From the NCBI GenBank assembly GCA_963777775.1, contig CAVZRL010000005.1, forward strand, positions 558,001 to 622,000: 64,000 nt of DNA, read 5' to 3'. This stretch comes from WHSW01 sp963777775. GTDB taxonomy: Bacteria; Actinomycetota; Thermoleophilia; Solirubrobacterales; 70-9. The position numbers and the translations under genes were made by a program. Shown piece after piece: positions 7,543 to 14,675 of this stretch (its first letter is position 1; every line of letters starts with the position of its first letter). The notes beneath the pieces were generated by a model. That model had not been told where the DNA came from and did not search any database. It was given only the letters and a program-made list of their open reading frames with translations.

Positions 7543-8913
7543 CTAATAAAGCTGCAGGTAGCGGTCGATCTCCCACTGCGTGATCTGCTCGTGGGCCAGG
7601 CTCCACTCACGGCGCTTGCAGCGGATGAAGTAGTCGACGTAGTCCTCGTCGCCGGCCGCGCCGAACGCCTTGCGCAGCACCTCGTCCTGCTCGAGCTCGC
7701 GGGTCGCGTCGAGCAGGTTGGCCGGCAGCGTCTCGATCCCCATCTCGCGCCGGTCCTCCTCGCTGGTCTCGTACATGTTGATCGTGGTCGGCTCGCCGGG
7801 ATCGAGGCCGTTCTCGACCCCGTCCAGCCCGGCGGCGAGGATCGCCGTCGCGGCCAGGTACGGATTGCAGGATCCATCCACGGTCCGGTCCTCGATCCGC
7901 CCCGCGTCGGGGATTCGCAGCATCAGGGTCCGGTTGTTGTAGCCGTAGGTGACGTACGCCGGCGCCCAGGTCGCGCCGCTGGTCGGGGCGCCGATCACCA
8001 GCCGCTTGTAGGACGAGACCGTCGGCGCGGTCAACGCGATGTAGGCCCTGGCGTGCTTCTTGAGCCCGGCGATGAACTGGTAGGCGGTCTCGCTGAGGCC
8101 GAACCCGCGCGCGTCCTTGTCGGGGTCCGCGTCGAACACGTTCGTGTCACCGTCCCAGAGGCTCATGTGAAAGTGGGCCCCGTTGCCGGTCAGGTGCGCG
8201 AAGGGCTTAGGCATGAAGGTCGCGATCAAGCCGCGTTCCTGCGCCATCGCCTCGACCATGTAGCGGTAGAAGACGGCCCGGTCGCAGGTCGTGAGCGCGT
8301 CGGCGTAGCCCCAGTTCTGCTCGAACTGCCCGTTCGCGTCCTCGTGGTCGGTCGCGTACAGGCCCCAGCCGAGCGAGTTGACGTTCCGCACCACCTCGGA
8401 GACGAACTCGAAGTTGCGGGTCAGCGCCCGGATGTCGTAGCAGGGCTGCTCGAGCGTGTCGAGCGGGTCGGCGAGCTCGATCCCCCCGTCCTCGGTCTTG
8501 CGCAGGAGGAAGTACTCGAGCTCGCAGCCGATCCGCAGCTCGAAGCCCGCGCTCGCCGCACGCTCGATCTGGTTGCGCAGGATCGTCCGTGGGCAGTAGG
8601 GCCAGGCCTCGCCCTCGACCGTCGCGTCGCAGGCGAACCAGCCGATCTCCGGCTTCCACGGCAAGCGGGTAAACGAGCCGACGTCGGGCATCGCGATCAG
8701 ATCCGGGTTGTCCGGGGTCTGGCCGATGTCCCCGGCGGCGAAGCCGGCAAACCCGGCGCCTTCGGTGAACAGGGGCTCGAGCTCCTGCGCCGGGATCAGC
8801 TTCGCGTTCGGCTTCGCGTGCATGTCGACGAACTGCGCGAACAGGAACTCGATTCCCTCCTTCTCGACTGCTTTGCGGACGTCGTCGGCGGTGGGGCGTG
8901 AATCGGCGCTCAT
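7543..8913 (-). CDS. glnT: GlnT-type glutamine synthetase / gamma-glutamylmethylamide synthetase-like
   Basis: This 456-residue ligase of the glutamine synthetase fold couples ATP cleavage to amide formation on glutamate. It has the metal-binding region CELEYFLLRK, the NGAHFHMSLW motif, PTVSSYKRLVIG, and YGYNNRTLMLRIPD with the Arg/Asp pair near the active site. Length and motifs fit the annotated 'type III GlnT' group, which contains gamma-glutamylmethylamide synthetase (GmaS), rather than dodecameric GlnA. The ATG at 8913 (MSADSRPTAD) is chosen because the longer frame has no family similarity. It is first in the run with glxBCD, which is the gene content of gmaS-mgsABC. Whether ammonia or methylamine is the substrate cannot be read from the sequence. 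Confidence 0.85.
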   Translation of the reverse strand: MSADSRPTADDVRKAVEKEGIEFLFAQFVDMHAKPNAKLIPAQELEPLFTEGAGFAGFAAGDIGQTPDNPDLIAMPDVGSFTRLPWKPEIGWFACDATVEGEAWPYCPRTILRNQIERAASAGFELRIGCELEYFLLRKTEDGGIELADPLDTLEQPCYDIRALTRNFEFVSEVVRNVNSLGWGLYATDHEDANGQFEQNWGYADALTTCDRAVFYRYMVEAMAQERGLIATFMPKPFAHLTGNGAHFHMSLWDGDTNVFDADPDKDARGFGLSETAYQFIAGLKKHARAYIALTAPTVSSYKRLVIGAPTSGATWAPAYVTYGYNNRTLMLRIPDAGRIEDRTVDGSCNPYLAATAILAAGLDGVENGLDPGEPTTINMYETSEEDRREMGIETLPANLLDATRELEQDEVLRKAFGAAGDEDYVDYFIRCKRREWSLAHEQITQWEIDRYLQLY

Positions 8914-8980
8914 GGCTGGATGTATCGCACATAACGGCGCCCGCGGCAATGGCGCGCAGTCCAGCATCGAGGTGCCAGGC

Positions 8981-8998
8981 ATGTGCAGTATTCCACAT
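8981..8998. promoter_or_regulatory. 18-bp dyad ATGTG-N8-CACAT, candidate operator
   Basis: ATGTG at 8981-8985 and CACAT at 8994-8998 form an inverted repeat between the divergent glnT and transporter genes. A further CACATA lies close to the glnT start. This resembles a dimeric regulator site. The regulator is unknown; the GAF-PucR protein at 14676 is one candidate. Confidence 0.3.
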
Positions 8999-9052
8999 AG
9001 CTGGTCGTGTCCCCTCTGCCGGCGCGGGGACACGGCGGGTAGCTTGCCGTCG

Positions 9053-9892
9053 GTGCTCGCCGTCGCGCTCGGAGCAGCCGCCTCGATCTGCTGGGGCATC
9101 GCCGATTTCCTCGGCGGGTTGCGCACCCGCAGTCTGACCCTGGCGGCCGTGCTCCTGGTCAGTCAGCTCACAGGGCTCGCTGCGGCGGCGATCGTCGCCG
9201 CGACCGTTGCCGAGGTCCCCTCGCTCGGCGACCTGACCCCGGCCCTGGTCGCCGGCGTCTGCCAGCTGGTCGCGATCGCGGCTCTGTACCGGGCGCTCGC
9301 GATCGGGACGATGAGCGTGATCTCGCCGGTCTCGGCCGGTGGCGCGGCGATGCTGCCGGTGATCGTCGGCCTGGCCACGGGCGAGCGACCCGGAGCGCTG
9401 CAGTACGCGGGCATGCTCGCGGCCTTCGTCGGCGTCGTCCTCGCCACCCGGGGGCCTGCGGGAGCCGCGCCCGCCGCCTCGCGCGAGGCGCTGGCGCTGG
9501 CCGGGATCGCGGCACTCGGGTTCGGCGGGTTCTACGTCGGCATCGACGCGGCGGTCGAGGACGTCGAGCCGCTCTGGGCGCTGCTCGGCACGCGAGCCAG
9601 CGCCGGCGTCGTGCTGATCGCGGCGCTGCTCGCCCTGCGCCCGACGCTTGGCCTCGCCCCCGCCGACCTGCCGTCCCTGGCCGCGATCGGGCTGCTCGAC
9701 GTCGGCGCCAACGCGCTGATCGTGCTCGGGACCGACACCGGCCTGGTCAGCGTCGTCGCAGTGCTCGGCTCGCTGTATCCGGTGGCGACGGTCGTGCTCG
9801 CCCGGGCGGTGCTCGGCGAGCGGCTCGCCGCGATCCAGGTCGCCGGCGTCACCGCCGCGCTCGCCGGCGTCGCCCTGCTCGCCGCGGGCTGA
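9053..9892 (+). CDS. EamA/DMT-family transporter
   Basis: About 279 residues, almost entirely hydrophobic, make roughly ten transmembrane helices in two EamA-like halves (SICWGIADFLGG... and ALAGIAALGFGGFYVGID...). The second half ends with VLGSLYPVATVVLARAVLGE, a usual EamA signature. Family members export or import metabolites, often amino acids or amines; the substrate here is unknown. A GTG at 9053 is preferred because the hydrophobic core begins directly after it and the longer frame runs back across the glnT start. No clear ribosome site is seen. Confidence 0.75.
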   Translation: MLAVALGAAASICWGIADFLGGLRTRSLTLAAVLLVSQLTGLAAAAIVAATVAEVPSLGDLTPALVAGVCQLVAIAALYRALAIGTMSVISPVSAGGAAMLPVIVGLATGERPGALQYAGMLAAFVGVVLATRGPAGAAPAASREALALAGIAALGFGGFYVGIDAAVEDVEPLWALLGTRASAGVVLIAALLALRPTLGLAPADLPSLAAIGLLDVGANALIVLGTDTGLVSVVAVLGSLYPVATVVLARAVLGERLAAIQVAGVTAALAGVALLAAG

Positions 9893-9908
9893 CGCGCCAC
9901 ACGGGGTA

Positions 9909-9954
9909 CGAACGTCCCGGAGTCCCCCCTCAGGCGTGGTGTCCGGGACGTTCG
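9909..9954. terminator. Perfect 13-bp inverted repeat between convergent genes
   Basis: CGAACGTCCCGGA (9909-9921) and its exact reverse complement (9942-9954) flank a 20-base loop. It lies between the 3' ends of the DMT transporter and the FAD oxidoreductase, so it probably acts as a bidirectional terminator, although there is no T-run. Confidence 0.55.
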
Positions 9955-9977
9955 ACGAGGGGGGTCGCCAGCGACCC

Positions 9978-11279
9978 CTAGGTCCAGGGATACGGGCCCT
10001 TGGACGCCACGTGCGTCTCGCCGCGCTCGAAGCGGTCGAGGCGGAACGGCTCGAGCAGCGGTTCCTGATCGCCGAGGATCTCGTTCGCCGCCAGCCGTCC
10101 CAGCGCCAGCATCTTGAATCCGTGCCCGGAATCGACGATCGCGTACGCGTTCGGCAGCGCCCAGTCGCAGATCGGGTAGTTGTCGGGGGTATGGCTGACG
10201 ATCCCGCCCGCCGGCGTCGCCCGCCAGTCGCCGGAATGGCCGCGAAAGCGCCGCAGGGCCGCGGCCAGCCCGGAGGTGAAGAACTCCTCGAATTCGGGCT
10301 CCGCCGCATGGGCGGGGTTGTCGGGTCCGTAGGGATCGAGCGCCGGCGCTGGCATCAGGACCGGCAGGCCGCCGCCGGTGATCGCGGTCCCGGTCCTGCC
10401 GATCCGGAAGTAGATCCCCCACGGGCCGTCGACCAGCACCCGGCCGTCGCGATCGGAGCGCAGCGGCCTCGCCTGATCGAGGTGGACCACCGGCAGCTCG
10501 GCGCCGGCTCGACCGCCGAGCCCGACCCCTGGGAGCTGGAACTCGCCCTCCTGAGCCTTCAGGTAGGAGGTCAGCGGCTTCGTCTCGGTTGATCCGGCGA
10601 CGGCGACCTCGAGCCGCGGCTCGAGCCCGAGCATCCGCCACGTTTCGTCGATCCATGGGCCGGGGGCGACCACGAGCCGGTCACACTCGATCCGGCCCTT
10701 CGAGGTGAGGGCCGCCGTCACCTGCCCCTCGTCACGCTCGAACCCGACCACCTCAACTCCCTCGTTGACCGTCGCGCCGGCGTCGCGGGCCTGCGCGGCG
10801 AGGTGGCGTACGGTCTGCATCGCGTCCGCCCAGCCGGCCCGGCGCTCGTGCAGGACGCCCGCGACCTCGGCCTCCCAGTCGGGCCAGGTGAAGCTCAGGT
10901 ACTCCCGGCAGCGGTCCGGCCCGGTGACCAGCTCCGACTCGTAGCCGGCGCGTCGGTGGTGCTCATGGATCGCCGCCAGGTCGTCAACTTGGCGCTCGGG
11001 GACCGCGGCCAGATAGCCGACCTGTCGGAAGCCGTACGCGTCTGGCTCGGCCTCGAAGATCTCGACCGAGCGGCGGATCAGCTCGGTGATCGCCGGCGAG
11101 CGGTAGTAATTGCGCACGATTCCCCCGGCGATCCCCGAGGCGCCGGCGCCGATCCGGTCCTTCTCCAGCACCAGCACCTCGCCCTCGCCACCGAGCCGCT
11201 CCGCGAGGCGGGCGGCGACGGCGAGGCCGTTGACCCCCCCGCCGACGACCAGGTGCGTGACCGCGCTCGGACTCGGCAT
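9978..11279 (-). CDS. FAD-dependent amine/amino-acid oxidase, SoxB-like (DAO family)
   Basis: The 433-residue flavoprotein has an N-terminal dinucleotide motif VVGGGVNGLAVAARLAE, a conserved acidic residue at the end of beta-2 (VLVLEKDRIGAGASG), and a C-terminal GHGFKMLALGRLAANEIL that closes the FAD site. It best resembles the beta subunit of heterotetrameric sarcosine oxidase or N-methylglutamate dehydrogenase, but no alpha, gamma or delta subunits are next to it. The ATG at 11279 begins 2 bases after the stop of the upstream amidotransferase; a TTG at 11300 is the alternative. It likely oxidises a secondary or N-methylated amine; substrate not determined. Confidence 0.75.
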   Translation of the reverse strand: MPSPSAVTHLVVGGGVNGLAVAARLAERLGGEGEVLVLEKDRIGAGASGIAGGIVRNYYRSPAITELIRRSVEIFEAEPDAYGFRQVGYLAAVPERQVDDLAAIHEHHRRAGYESELVTGPDRCREYLSFTWPDWEAEVAGVLHERRAGWADAMQTVRHLAAQARDAGATVNEGVEVVGFERDEGQVTAALTSKGRIECDRLVVAPGPWIDETWRMLGLEPRLEVAVAGSTETKPLTSYLKAQEGEFQLPGVGLGGRAGAELPVVHLDQARPLRSDRDGRVLVDGPWGIYFRIGRTGTAITGGGLPVLMPAPALDPYGPDNPAHAAEPEFEEFFTSGLAAALRRFRGHSGDWRATPAGGIVSHTPDNYPICDWALPNAYAIVDSGHGFKMLALGRLAANEILGDQEPLLEPFRLDRFERGETHVASKGPYPWT

Positions 11280-11281
11280 CG

Positions 11282-11986
11282 CTAGATCAGGTCGAGCCAA
11301 TTCGCGAACAGGCGCCGGGCGACCGGGTGCAGCTCGTCGGCGCGCTCCTCGACCTCGGCGATGAAGGCGGCGCCGCGTTCGGGGCCGAGCGTCGCCGCGA
11401 GCGAGTCACGGTAGGCCGGCACCGCGGCCCACTCGCGCGCCATCTCGCCGGTCACCTCGAGGTGGAACTGGACCCCGTAGGCGCGTTCGCCGGCGCGAAA
11501 TGCCTGGTTCGGGACCTGCTCGGAGCCGGCGAGGTGGACCGCGCCCTCTGGGAGGTCGAAGGTATCCCCGTGCCACTGCAGCGAGACGAGCCGCTGGTCG
11601 AGTCCGTCGAACAGCGGATCGTCGCGCCCGGCGGCGGTCAGCTCCACCTCGAGCAGGCCGACCTCGGGGTCCTGCGCCGGGTAGACCCGGGCGCCGAGCG
11701 CCGCGGCGAGCAGCTGGACCCCGAGGCAGACGCCGAGGAACGGCTTTCCCGCCTCGACGGTCTCGCGCACCACCCGCTTCTCGTCGGCGAGCCAGGGATG
11801 CTCGGCATCGTCGCCCGCGCCCATCGGCCCGCCCATCGCGACCACGCCGTCGAACTCGCGCCAGTCCGGCATTGCCTCACCGGCGTCGAGCTCGACCGCA
11901 ACCGACTCCGCCCCGCGGTCCGCAATCACCTCCGAGAACACGCCGGGGTGCTCGCAGGCGATGTGCTGGAGGACGAGGAGGCGCAT
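11282..11986 (-). CDS. Class I glutamine amidotransferase-like protein
   Basis: The 234-residue protein has the triad-type glutaminase fold: a nucleophile elbow FLGVCLGVQLLA with Cys near residue 93, and a VQFHLEVTGE segment supplying His and Glu. FDGVVAMGGPMGA at residues 45-58 supports the oxyanion-hole region. Stand-alone members include PuuD-like gamma-glutamyl amide hydrolases and GMP-synthase-like proteins of unknown substrate. It is immediately upstream of, and probably co-transcribed with, the SoxB-like oxidase, so hydrolysis of a gamma-glutamyl-amine intermediate is an attractive guess. Confidence 0.8.
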   Translation of the reverse strand: MRLLVLQHIACEHPGVFSEVIADRGAESVAVELDAGEAMPDWREFDGVVAMGGPMGAGDDAEHPWLADEKRVVRETVEAGKPFLGVCLGVQLLAAALGARVYPAQDPEVGLLEVELTAAGRDDPLFDGLDQRLVSLQWHGDTFDLPEGAVHLAGSEQVPNQAFRAGERAYGVQFHLEVTGEMAREWAAVPAYRDSLAATLGPERGAAFIAEVEERADELHPVARRLFANWLDLI

Positions 11987-12007
11987 CGGGTCGGCCGCGG
12001 GCGACCG

Positions 12008-12418
12008 TCAGGGCTTCCCCGACGTCGCGTCGTCGGCGTCCGAGCCCCGAACCGGCTGGTCGCGCTGCTGGTTGAACTCCACCACCTCGCCGTTCGTGGC
12101 GTCGATCCGCACGGTCGCCAGGTGCGTGAAGCGCTCTCCGTCGGGACTGACGGTGGAGAGGGAGACGATCCAGTAGGGGTGACGGTCGAGGTCCTGCCGC
12201 AGAAGCCGGATCTGGGGGTCCTCGGGCGTGAAGTCGACGAGCGCGGTGGCACTCGCGAGCGCCTCCTCCTGGGTGACCTCGATCTCCGACTGCACGCAGC
12301 TTCGTGAGACGACGAAGGCGAGTACGAGCACCGCGGCGACGACCGCCACGCGCGGCCAGGTCGGCGCGCGCCGCGAAGTCGACGCGCTCTCGCCCGCGGT
12401 CCCTCCGACGGAGGTCAC
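12008..12418 (-). CDS. Membrane-anchored PepSY-like hypothetical protein
   Basis: The 136-residue product has a short polar N-terminus, one membrane helix (VAVVAAVLVLAFVVSRSCV) at about 24-42, and an external domain. That domain carries VTQEEALASATALVDF and ends THLATVRIDATNGEVVEFN. This helix-plus-hairpin pattern with a final D-x-x-x-G-E-V-V strand is typical of PepSY-type modules, which often inhibit or chaperone extracytoplasmic enzymes. It lies downstream of the amt group on the same strand. Family placement is inferred from pattern only. Confidence 0.55.
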   Translation of the reverse strand: MTSVGGTAGESASTSRRAPTWPRVAVVAAVLVLAFVVSRSCVQSEIEVTQEEALASATALVDFTPEDPQIRLLRQDLDRHPYWIVSLSTVSPDGERFTHLATVRIDATNGEVVEFNQQRDQPVRGSDADDATSGKP

Positions 12419-12440
12419 GCGCTGATTATGCGGACTTGGC

Positions 12441-12593
12441 TCAGAGGGTCGGGCGGAACTCGTCGCCGATGTCCGTGCCGAGGACGATGATTAGCACCAC
12501 CACGACACAGATGATCGAGAAGACGAGCATTCCCATCTCGAAGCCCCGTACGTGGGTCTGCTTCGGCGGGAACTTGATCTGCTTGCCGTTCAT
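12441..12593 (-). CDS. 50-residue single-span membrane protein in the amt operon
   Basis: A short gene starting at an ATG that overlaps the stop of the gene upstream by 4 nt. The product begins MNGKQIKFPPKQTHVRGFEM, then has one long helix (MLVFSIICVVVVLIIVLGT) and a short tail DIGDEFRPTL. The basic N-terminus suggests it faces the cytoplasm. The overlap ties its translation to the 113-residue membrane gene and through that to the ammonium transporter. No family is recognised; a small subunit or regulator of Amt is possible. Confidence 0.6.
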   Translation of the reverse strand: MNGKQIKFPPKQTHVRGFEMGMLVFSIICVVVVLIIVLGTDIGDEFRPTL

Positions 12594-12931
12594 GTCAGCT
12601 CCGATTCTTGGGCCTCTGCCGCCGCCGCTTGTGCCGATCGGCCGCCCAGGCGTGCCTGCGCGTACGTGATCAAGCGCCGGTTCTCGTACAGCATCCAGGC
12701 GATCAGGGTGAAGACCATCAACGCGATCCCGATCCAGGTCAGGACCATGTACGCGGTCTCGGCGCCGATGCCCTCCGGGCCATAGGTCGAGCCCGGGCCG
12801 AAGGTCATGAACCCGGCGCACTCCGTGTAAGGGTCGCCCATGATGAAGTCGGCCGAGTCCTCGACCCGTGCCTCCTCGGTGCCTGGATCCTTGCTGACGC
12901 AGTCGGGGGCGCTGTCGATGATCGCGGCCAT
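12590..12931 (-). CDS. 113-residue membrane protein downstream of amt
   Basis: The product has a polar first half with two cysteines (DCVSK and TECAGFMTFGPG), one membrane helix near residues 60-80 (AYMVLTWIGIALMVFTLIAWML), and a tail NRRLITYAQARLGGRSAQ. The positive residues after the helix put the N-terminal Cys-containing part outside. Its start coincides with the end of amt (12931), and its stop overlaps the next small gene, so the three are one translational unit. I do not recognise the family. A partner of the ammonium transporter is the simplest reading. Confidence 0.6.
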   Translation of the reverse strand: MAAIIDSAPDCVSKDPGTEEARVEDSADFIMGDPYTECAGFMTFGPGSTYGPEGIGAETAYMVLTWIGIALMVFTLIAWMLYENRRLITYAQARLGGRSAQAAAAEAQESELT

Positions 12932-14439
12932 CAGTCAACCCTCGCTCTCGTCGGTGGCCTTGCTTGAGCCACTGTGACCAACTCCCTCGCCGCCTCGGCC
13001 TGCACCCTCTCGGCGGGAACCCTCGAACCGTCGGGCTCGATCATCAGATCCTCGGCATGGGCGTGCTCGGGCATGTGGATGTCGTACCTGTACTCGGCGT
13101 TGTCGAGGCCGTCGACCTCCACCTCGGGCGGCACCCGCAGCAGGTTCAGCTTCTTCAGGATCCACGAGGCCACCCAGCCGCTCAGGAAGCCGAGCGGAAC
13201 GAAGGTGGCGAGACCCATCAGTTGCCCCCAGATCGAGCTCTCGACGTTGTTGACCCCGGTCGGGTAGCCGGCAGCGAAGACGCCGACCCAGATGATCCCC
13301 ATGAAGCCGGCGAATCCGTGCACCGAGACCGCGCCGACGACGTCGTCGACGCGCATCTTGGTCTCGATCCAGTTCCCGACCCATACCGTCAGGGCCGCGG
13401 TCGCGGCCGCGATCAGGTAGCCGAGCGTCGGCGCGTAGACGTCCGCGCCCGCGGAAACGCTGATCACCCCCGCGAGGCCGCCGGAAACGGTCCAGAACGG
13501 GTCGCCGCGGCTGGCGAAGTAGCCGCCGGTGAAGCCGCCGGCGAAGCCGAAGGTGATGATCATCGCGATCGAGCCCAGCGTGGTCGGGCTGAGGTAAATG
13601 TTCGCCCAGCCGGGGACCGTGGTCGAGACGATCACCAGGCAGGCGGCGTAGAAGGCGTAGAACCCGGTGAAGATCAGCATCAGCCCCATTAAGGTCATAT
13701 GGATGTTGTGGGGTCTGAAGACGCGGGTCAGGCCCTCCTTCGTGTACTTGCCGATCCGCGGCCCGAGGTTGAACAGGACGCCAAGCGTGAACGCGCCCGA
13801 GACGCCGTGCACGACCGCGGACGCGATCGAGTCGTGGAAGCCGAAACGCAGTGTCAGCCAGCCACCGAAGCTCCAACCCCAGGCGGCATCGAGGATCCAG
13901 ACCGCCGATCCGAGCAGCACGGCGAGGACCAGATAGGCCGAAAGCCGCACCCGCTCGAGCAGCGCCCCGGACATGATCGACGCGGTCGTCCAGGAGAAGA
14001 GCAGGAAGGCCAGGAAGAAGACAAGGTTGATGTTGTTGGCCAGGTTGGGACCGAACAGGTCTGACCAGGGGATCCCGCCCTGACATGCCCCAGCGCTGAA
14101 GTCGGTGCTGTTCGGGCCGATCGGCAGCCCGGGCATGTTGCAGTTGTAGATCCACCAGCCGAAGTAGTAGAAGCTCGGCGTGACGACGGCAATCGTGAGG
14201 ATGTTCTTCATCGCCGTGGCGAGCGCGTTCTTGCGCCGCGCGACGCCGGTCTCGTAGGTCATGAAGCCGACGTGGATCAGCCACATCACCACGACGGTCC
14301 AGAAGTAGAACTGCTCACCGAGGATCACGCTGTCGAACGAGGAGGCGTCGCTGCTGGACGTGACCGTGTCCTTCAGCTCGGCGAGCGAGTCCCTGAGGTT
14401 GCTGAGGTTCTCGGCCTGGGCAACTAGAACGTCAAGCAC
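12931..14439 (-). CDS. amt: Ammonium transporter (Amt/MEP/Rh family)
   Basis: This polytopic protein conducts ammonium across the inner membrane. The twin pore histidines appear in AVVHGVSGAFTLG and VSVHGFAGFMGIIW, and the family stretch GFYAFYAACLVIV is present. About 40 residues precede the first helix, and the C-terminus extends some 75 residues beyond the last one, with RYDIHMPEHAHAEDLM. The length (about 502) exceeds the common 400-450. The GTG at 14439 is chosen because GGAGGGA lies just upstream of it; a GTG at 14454 is possible. No glnK/PII gene follows; two small membrane genes do. It belongs with the glnT/glx nitrogen block. Confidence 0.9.
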   Translation of the reverse strand: MLDVLVAQAENLSNLRDSLAELKDTVTSSSDASSFDSVILGEQFYFWTVVVMWLIHVGFMTYETGVARRKNALATAMKNILTIAVVTPSFYYFGWWIYNCNMPGLPIGPNSTDFSAGACQGGIPWSDLFGPNLANNINLVFFLAFLLFSWTTASIMSGALLERVRLSAYLVLAVLLGSAVWILDAAWGWSFGGWLTLRFGFHDSIASAVVHGVSGAFTLGVLFNLGPRIGKYTKEGLTRVFRPHNIHMTLMGLMLIFTGFYAFYAACLVIVSTTVPGWANIYLSPTTLGSIAMIITFGFAGGFTGGYFASRGDPFWTVSGGLAGVISVSAGADVYAPTLGYLIAAATAALTVWVGNWIETKMRVDDVVGAVSVHGFAGFMGIIWVGVFAAGYPTGVNNVESSIWGQLMGLATFVPLGFLSGWVASWILKKLNLLRVPPEVEVDGLDNAEYRYDIHMPEHAHAEDLMIEPDGSRVPAERVQAEAARELVTVAQARPPTRARVD

Positions 14440-14528
14440 GCTCGCTCCCTCCACGCTCGCCCCGCACGGTGGGCAACGGCCCTCCGGACACGGGTGTGAT
14501 CAACGGGACCGCCACGGACACGCGGCAA

Positions 14529-14560
14529 CCTATTCGCAGCGCAGGTACCGTCGCAATAGG
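14529..14560. promoter_or_regulatory. Imperfect dyad in the amt / PucR-regulator intergenic region
   Basis: CCTATT (14529-14534) and AATAGG (14555-14560) form arms with inner GC matches in the 236-base gap between amt and the divergent regulator. It is a plausible operator by position only, and weak on sequence. Confidence 0.25.
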
Positions 14561-14675
14561 GATGCCTCCATACTTCCCCTTGCTTGAGTGTTCGATATGT
14601 CCATAAGGCGAGGGCCGGCCCGGGGGTAGGATTCGCCGCCATGGTCGCCGCCACCAGCGAGGATCGAGGGTCGCG

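Noticed and set aside
6526..8901. 791-codon frame on the plus strand over glxB and glnT
   Set aside because: Antisense shadow of two well-supported enzymes with no recognisable protein features.
8207..10309. 700-codon minus-strand frame over glnT and the transporter
   Set aside because: It crosses genes on both strands and is low-complexity Arg/Gly sequence.
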